From the NCBI GenBank assembly GCA_003134675.1, contig PLBZ01000039.1:487-18745 (forward strand): a stretch of 18,259 nt of DNA, written 5' to 3'. The translations under genes were made by a program, and so were the position numbers. Positions 14,183 to 18,259 of this stretch are shown piece after piece. The stretch is from Solirubrobacterales bacterium. GTDB lineage: Bacteria > Actinomycetota > Thermoleophilia > Solirubrobacterales > Solirubrobacteraceae. The notes beneath the pieces are model-generated. The model made no database searches, was not told the origin of the DNA, and saw only the letters and a list, made by a program, of their open reading frames with translations. Each line of letters begins with the position of its first letter. The stretch's first letter is position 1.

Positions 14183-15085
14183 GTGAGCCAGCAACCCGCT
14201 CCACCGGCGTCCTACCCACTTGATCCGGCCACACCCGCGACCGCCCCACGGCGACGCTGGATGCCGAGGCCGGCTGCGGGGCTGTCGTGGGGCCAGTACG
14301 CCCGCTCGCTCCTACGCCGCCTGGCGGCCCTCACGGCGATCCTGCTGGTCGCGATCTGGGCGCTGACCGTGCAGGGATACTTCTGGCCGGCGTGGGCCTG
14401 GCTGGGGCTGGTCGTGGTCGTGCTGTGCGACTACTCTGCGGGCTGGGTATGGCGACATCAGCGCGGGTCGCCGCGCCGGGTCGCGGGCGTGTGGGCGGTG
14501 ATCGGCGTCGCGGCGGTGATCCTGGTGATGACCTGGCTGCTCACGTGGCTGCTGGCCGGGGCGCGTACGTTCTGGCCGGCGTGGGCGCTGCTCGGCCTCG
14601 CGACCGCCGGCAGCGCCTACTCGCTGATCGCGCTGCACGACCGTGTGCTGATCGCGAACGGGGGCCGGGCGCTGCGCCAGCGGACGGCCGCAGGTAAGGC
14701 TCGCGTCGGCGCTCTCCGCGCTTTCCTGAGCGCGCAGCGTCGTCTCGCCCGCGACGGTGTGGTGCTCGACCGCGAGGTCGTGACGCGGCTGCTCGCGCCG
14801 GGCGTGGGGGCGCAGGCGCCGGACGCGGGACGGTGGGACGCCTTGCCCGGTCTACCCGAGGGCACGCCGGCCCTGCTCGAGCGATTGACCGTCCGCGAGC
14901 GCGAGGTGCTCGAGCTGATGGCCGAAGGGCGCTCGAACGGAGCGATCGCGGAGAGCCTCGTGGTCAGCCTGGGCGCGATCGAGAAGCACATCACGAACAT
15001 CTTCGCCAAGCTCGATCTGCCCGCGTGCGACGAGGACCACCGCCGCGTGCTCGCCGTGCTCGCCTACCTGCGCGCCGCGCGCTGA
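14183..15085 (+). CDS. Membrane-anchored LuxR/NarL-type HTH regulator with duplicated two-TM domain
   Basis: 300 residues from GTG 14183 (weak ribosome binding site). Residues 1-35 are Pro-rich. Residues 45-155 hold four hydrophobic segments in two similar units, each with an FWPAWA motif between its two helices (67-72 and 130-135). Residues 172-206 (KARVGALRAFL...DREVV) look like the last helix and linker of a NarL-type receiver, and 233-295 form a LuxR/GerE HTH (LTVREREVLELMAEGRSNGAIAE split as LTVREREVLELM, AEGRSNGAIAE; then GAIEKHITNIFAKL) with the DEDHRRVLAVLAYL tail typical of actinobacterial response regulators. The phospho-acceptor part of the receiver is missing. It is probably a membrane-tethered DNA-binding protein; the signal is unknown. 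Confidence 0.85.
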   Translation: MSQQPAPPASYPLDPATPATAPRRRWMPRPAAGLSWGQYARSLLRRLAALTAILLVAIWALTVQGYFWPAWAWLGLVVVVLCDYSAGWVWRHQRGSPRRVAGVWAVIGVAAVILVMTWLLTWLLAGARTFWPAWALLGLATAGSAYSLIALHDRVLIANGGRALRQRTAAGKARVGALRAFLSAQRRLARDGVVLDREVVTRLLAPGVGAQAPDAGRWDALPGLPEGTPALLERLTVREREVLELMAEGRSNGAIAESLVVSLGAIEKHITNIFAKLDLPACDEDHRRVLAVLAYLRAAR

Positions 15086-15102
15086 GCGCCCGTCCAGCCG
15101 GC

Positions 15103-16560
15103 TCAGGTGGTCAGGCAGGTGCGGTTGCGTCCGGCGGTCTTGGCCTCATACAACGCGGTATCGGCACGCGCCATCAATGCCTCGGGAGAAGTCCCGGACT
15201 CATGGGTGGCGATCCCGGCTGAGCAGGTCTCCTCGCCGGGTATGCGTCCGCGCAGGCGCTCAACCACCTCGAGGGCGTTTGCGGCGTTGCAGTTGGGAAG
15301 CAGCAGCGCGAACTCGTCTCCCCCGAGCCGCGCGACGAGGTCTCCGGCGCGCAACTCCTCGCGCCAGGCGGCGGCCGTCTCCCTCAGCAGACGGTCTCCG
15401 GCCAGGTGTCCCTGGGTGTCGTTGAACTCCTTGAAGCGGTCGAAGTCGAGCATCGCGAGTGTGACGCCCTGATCTTCGGCGATTGCCCGTTCGAGGCTTT
15501 TCTCCCATGTACGGCGATTGGGCAGGCCCGTCAGCGCATCGGTGCTCGCCATGTCGGTCAGCTGGGTGAGCATGTCGGCGCGTTCGATCACGGTGGCGAC
15601 CTCATGCGCCAGCAGCGCGATCGCGGTTGCGCGCGACCCGCCCACCCTGACCGCCTGAGGCCAGCCAACGACGAGCACGCCAATCGGCTCGCCTCCTCGA
15701 AGCAGGGGCTCGAACAGAACGGATGCGGGCCGGCCGGAGAGCTCCCATATCTTGCTGTTGAAGAACTGCGCTTTGCTGTCCTCTCCGAAGAGTTGGGAAC
15801 GTCCGGAACGGAACGCCTCATGCACGTCTGAATGTTCGTCAGGACCGATCTCGATCGGATCCACCTCGAGACCCGCCATCGAGGTCGAGCGCAAGAGTCC
15901 CGAAGCATTTGCCGGCTCATACAGGATCGCCATGCTCGCGTTGCTGATCGTCCTGGCTGCGTCGCACACCTCCTCGCGGGCTCGCGGGCTGCTGGAGAGG
16001 CGGCGTACGACTTCCGCGATCTGCTCGAGCATCTGCTCGCGGTACTGGGCATCGCTGGCCTGAAAGCGCGCCTGCGCGACCAGCCACTGGGTGGTCAGGC
16101 CGATGATCGTGCTCACGATGACGAACAGCAGTCCGGCGCGGTACTGAGAGTGCGGGTAGGCGGGGGGACCAACCAGCAGGGTCTGCGCCAGGAACAGCGT
16201 CGCCATGCCGACCACGACGGTCCACAGCTGAGCACGATTGCTGTAGAGAGCTGTATAGAACACGGGGAGCAGCGCCAGCACTCCCACAGCCGAGTTGATG
16301 CCCCCGGCCGAGTCGCGCAGTAGCGCGACCGCGCCCATGAAGATCAGCGAGGGGATCGCCTCCCGTACCTTCGTCAGGGCGGTTGGCAACGGGGCGATGC
16401 ACCACAGGCCCGCGAGCACCGCCAGTCCTCCGGACAGCGCGTATGTCCCCCAGTCCATCGAGGAGCCGACGGGTACCACGGCCCACGCCAATACCGACGC
16501 GGCCACGAACGGCAGCAGGTGGCGATTGGCCTGTACGGAAGGCCCAGGGGCGGGACTCAT
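15103..16560 (-). CDS. Membrane diguanylate cyclase (multi-TM, GAF-like, GGDEF)
   Basis: 485 residues. About five to six hydrophobic segments occupy 15-162, a GAF-like domain about 175-328, and the GGDEF domain 335-485. The cyclase core is intact: DALTGLPNRR (341-350), LDFDRFKEFND (371-381) and GGDEF (413-417). The inhibitory I-site RxxD (RAGD, 404-407) lies five residues before GGDEF, so product inhibition is expected. It makes c-di-GMP from two GTP at the inner face of the membrane. The start ATG 16560 has GGGAGG 2 bases upstream. It is convergent to the HTH gene (17-base gap) and divergent from the MDR gene. No EAL or HD-GYP phosphodiesterase is in the window. Confidence 0.95.
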   Translation of the reverse strand: MSPAPGPSVQANRHLLPFVAASVLAWAVVPVGSSMDWGTYALSGGLAVLAGLWCIAPLPTALTKVREAIPSLIFMGAVALLRDSAGGINSAVGVLALLPVFYTALYSNRAQLWTVVVGMATLFLAQTLLVGPPAYPHSQYRAGLLFVIVSTIIGLTTQWLVAQARFQASDAQYREQMLEQIAEVVRRLSSSPRAREEVCDAARTISNASMAILYEPANASGLLRSTSMAGLEVDPIEIGPDEHSDVHEAFRSGRSQLFGEDSKAQFFNSKIWELSGRPASVLFEPLLRGGEPIGVLVVGWPQAVRVGGSRATAIALLAHEVATVIERADMLTQLTDMASTDALTGLPNRRTWEKSLERAIAEDQGVTLAMLDFDRFKEFNDTQGHLAGDRLLRETAAAWREELRAGDLVARLGGDEFALLLPNCNAANALEVVERLRGRIPGEETCSAGIATHESGTSPEALMARADTALYEAKTAGRNRTCLTT

Positions 16561-16625
16561 GACCTCCCATCGGCAGCACCCCGCCGAAACTGGACCCTAC
16601 CGGCGCGATCCGTAGGATGCCGCCA

Positions 16626-17633
16626 ATGAAAGCGATCCAGATCGTCAACCTCACGGGTCCCGACAGCGCACTCGAGCTCGTCGACCTCCCCGAGCCCGAG
16701 CCCACCCACGTGCTGAGTGGAGGGGGCATCGATTCAGGCGTCGTGATCGATGTGCACTCTGCGGGGGTTGCGTTCCCCGAGTTGCTGCAGACCCGCGGCG
16801 AGTATCAGATCAAACCGCCGCTGCCGTTCGTGCCCGGCAGCGAGGTCTCGGGCATCGTTCGCAGCGTGCCCGCCGGGGGTGGGTGGACATCGGATCTCAA
16901 GGCCGGCGAGCGCGTGGCGGCGTTCTGCGCGCTCGGCGGGTTCGCCGAGACCGCCGTGGCGCCCCCGTTTCTCACGTTCGCGCTGCCCGCGGCGCTCGAC
17001 TTCGCGCAGGGCGCCGCCCTGATCCTCAACTACCACACCGTCTACTTCGCGCTCGCTCTGCGCGGGCGGTTGAAAGCGGGCGAGACGGTGCTGGTCCATG
17101 GGGCCGCCGGCGGGGTGGGCACCGCGGCGCTGCAGGTCGCCAAGGGCTTGGGGGCGCGCACGATCGCGGTCGTCTCGAGCGAGGCCAAGCAACAGATCGC
17201 GCTGGCAGCCGGCGCGGATCATGTCGTGCGCTCCGACGGCCCCTGGAAGGACGAGGCGAAGGAGCTGTCGGGCGGCGGCGTGGACATTGTGCTCGACCCG
17301 GTCGGCGGCGAGCGCTTCACCGACAGCCTGCGCTCGCTGCGTGAAGGCGGCCGTCTGGTTGTGGTGGGGTTCGCCGGCGGGTCGATCCCCGAGGTCAAGG
17401 TCAACCGACTGCTGCTCGGCAACACCGAGGTCGTCGGCGCCGGGTGGGGCGCATACGCGATGGGTCGCCCGGAGGTCAACAGGGAGATCGGCGCTGCCGT
17501 CAACCGCCTGATCGAGCAGGGGTTCGTGCGGCCGATCATCGGCGAGCGCTTTCCCCTGGAGCGCGCCGCCGATGCGCTGCGCGCGATCGACGAGCGCCGC
17601 GCAACCGGCAAGATCCTGCTCGACGTGCGTTAG
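16626..17633 (+). CDS. Zinc-independent MDR oxidoreductase (NADPH:quinone reductase-like)
   Basis: 335 residues from ATG 16626, chosen because AGGA lies 8 bases upstream; an ATG three codons earlier (16617) overlaps that site. The N-terminal GroES-like domain shows VHSAGVAFPELLQTRGEYQ and PFVPGSEVSGIV; the Rossmann domain shows HGAAGGVGTAALQVAK with the AAGGVG loop at 160-165, then LDPVGGERF and the C-terminal ATGKILLDVR. No catalytic or structural zinc ligands of alcohol dehydrogenases are seen. Members reduce quinones or enones, or act on acyl thioesters, with NADPH; the substrate here is unknown. The IS481-type element lies 18 bases after the stop. Confidence 0.92.
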   Translation: MKAIQIVNLTGPDSALELVDLPEPEPTHVLSGGGIDSGVVIDVHSAGVAFPELLQTRGEYQIKPPLPFVPGSEVSGIVRSVPAGGGWTSDLKAGERVAAFCALGGFAETAVAPPFLTFALPAALDFAQGAALILNYHTVYFALALRGRLKAGETVLVHGAAGGVGTAALQVAKGLGARTIAVVSSEAKQQIALAAGADHVVRSDGPWKDEAKELSGGGVDIVLDPVGGERFTDSLRSLREGGRLVVVGFAGGSIPEVKVNRLLLGNTEVVGAGWGAYAMGRPEVNREIGAAVNRLIEQGFVRPIIGERFPLERAADALRAIDERRATGKILLDVR

Positions 17634-17651
17634 GCTGGGCAGTCTCCGGGA

Positions 17652-18259
17652 TGTGCCGACAGGTGTGGCTCATGTTGCCTCCATCTTTTGGGCGCGGTAG
17701 ACGATGTCTTGGGGGATGCGTCCTTGTGTGAGTCGGCCGTGGTGGACGCGGTCGGTGTTGTAGTAGCGTAGGTAGGTGTCGAGCTCGCGTTTCAGCCCGG
17801 TGTAGCGGGGATATAGGTAGCGGGCGAACGCGGGGCGCCAGCACTCGTCGAGGATCGTCTTCTGCAGCGCTTCGACATGTCCGTTGGTTTGTGGTCTGCC
17901 GGCATGGATGTGGCTGTGGCGTGTTTTGAGCTTCTCGAGGGTGCTGGTGAAGTCGCTGCCGCGGAACTCGTTGCCGTTGTCTGAGAGCATCCGCTCCAGT
18001 CGCCAGCCGGCTGTCTTCAGCTCTCTGGCGACGCGTTGGGCGAGCTTGCTGGTTTGTTCGGCGGTGGGGTTGCCTTGCTTGCAGATCACGAGCTCCGCCC
18101 AGGCGTAAGAGGAGGCGATATCGATCGCGGTGAGCTGCCAGATCGCGCCCTCGGTGCCTTTTAGCCGTCCGACGTAGAAGCAGTCGATCCCGACCAGCTC
18201 ACCGGGATGATCGACGTCGATGTGGCGCTCTGGCTCTGGGGTTCTCGGCGGCTCATAGG
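17652..18259 (-). mobile_element. IS481-family insertion sequence, partial (continues past window end)
   Basis: The transposase gene fills most of this stretch and runs off the right edge. The boundary at 17652 is tentative: it is placed at TGTGCCGACAGG, because IS481-type ends commonly begin with TGT and this lies 18 bases before the transposase stop. The other end and any target duplication are outside the window. Confidence 0.6.
17670..18259 (-). CDS. IS481-family transposase, C-terminal part (5' end outside window)
   Basis: The frame is open from the window edge to TGA at 17670-17672; 195 residues are visible. They form an rve-type integrase core with the DDE set: D25 in VGIDCFYVG, D93 in LSDNGNEF and E129 in NGHVEALQ, a DD(35)E spacing. 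The tail LKRELDTYLRYYNTDRVHHGRLTQG matches the usual end of IS481/IS3-like transposases and is intact. The N-terminal HTH is outside the window. Codon use is less GC-extreme than in the neighbouring genes, fitting a mobile origin. Within the visible part there is no frameshift or stop, so the element could be functional. Confidence 0.92.
   Translation of the reverse strand, partial: YEPPRTPEPERHIDVDHPGELVGIDCFYVGRLKGTEGAIWQLTAIDIASSYAWAELVICKQGNPTAEQTSKLAQRVARELKTAGWRLERMLSDNGNEFRGSDFTSTLEKLKTRHSHIHAGRPQTNGHVEALQKTILDECWRPAFARYLYPRYTGLKRELDTYLRYYNTDRVHHGRLTQGRIPQDIVYRAQKMEAT

Noticed and set aside
1..18259. CRISPR array, toxin-antitoxin pair, prophage or defence system
   Set aside because: No regularly spaced repeats were seen and no such gene families were recognised on either strand; the only mobile DNA seen is the IS481-type element at the right edge.

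Overview
The window is GC-rich, densely packed DNA with GTG as well as ATG starts and tRNA genes that do not encode CCA. The gene set points to an actinobacterium: a DesA3-type desaturase next to its Rv3230c-type reductase, an FprA-type reductase, a DUF2993/LmeA-like protein, several P450s and a NarL-type HTH of actinobacterial style. A soil member of Thermoleophilia (Solirubrobacterales) is my best guess, but this is an inference from overall flavour and was not tested by any search.

Layout. 1-1757 (+): the end of purN and complete purH (late purine synthesis, overlapping by 13 bases). 1822-5876 (-): a strand-wise run read right to left as tRNA-Val, fprA-like ferredoxin/NADP reductase, tRNA-Lys, Baeyer-Villiger-type flavin monooxygenase, short-chain dehydrogenase (4-base overlap). 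5957-6622 (+): membrane-anchored DUF2993 protein. 6638-8092 (-): cytochrome P450 whose start codon is preceded by a perfect 24-bp palindrome. 8228-9719 (+): tRNA-Asp, then a second, unrelated-looking P450. 9727-10512 (-): MerR-type regulator, divergent from a (+) lipid-desaturation cassette: 2Fe-2S ferredoxin-type reductase, DesA3-like desaturase, and a second desaturase of the Delta9 acyl-CoA type. 14183-15085 (+): an unusual membrane-anchored LuxR/NarL HTH protein. 15103-16560 (-): membrane/GAF-like/GGDEF diguanylate cyclase. 16626-17633 (+): zinc-independent MDR oxidoreductase. 17652-18259 (-): right-hand part of an IS481-family insertion sequence running off the window.

How they fit together. 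Apart from purine synthesis and the signalling pair, nearly everything is NAD(P)H-, flavin-, haem- or di-iron-dependent oxidation of lipophilic substrates. The reductase plus desaturase pair can be read with confidence by analogy with mycobacterial Rv3230c/DesA3: NADPH to FAD to 2Fe-2S to the di-iron desaturase. The SDR/BVMO pair suggests alcohol-ketone-ester chemistry. The FprA-like reductase could feed the two P450s, but no ferredoxin gene is present in the window.

The most unusual points are: three tRNA genes, each followed on the same strand by an oxidoreductase gene without a recognisable Shine-Dalgarno (in one case only 5 bases after the tRNA 3' end); a LuxR/NarL-type protein in which most of the receiver domain appears to have been replaced by a duplicated two-transmembrane unit; and the perfect palindrome in front of the first P450.
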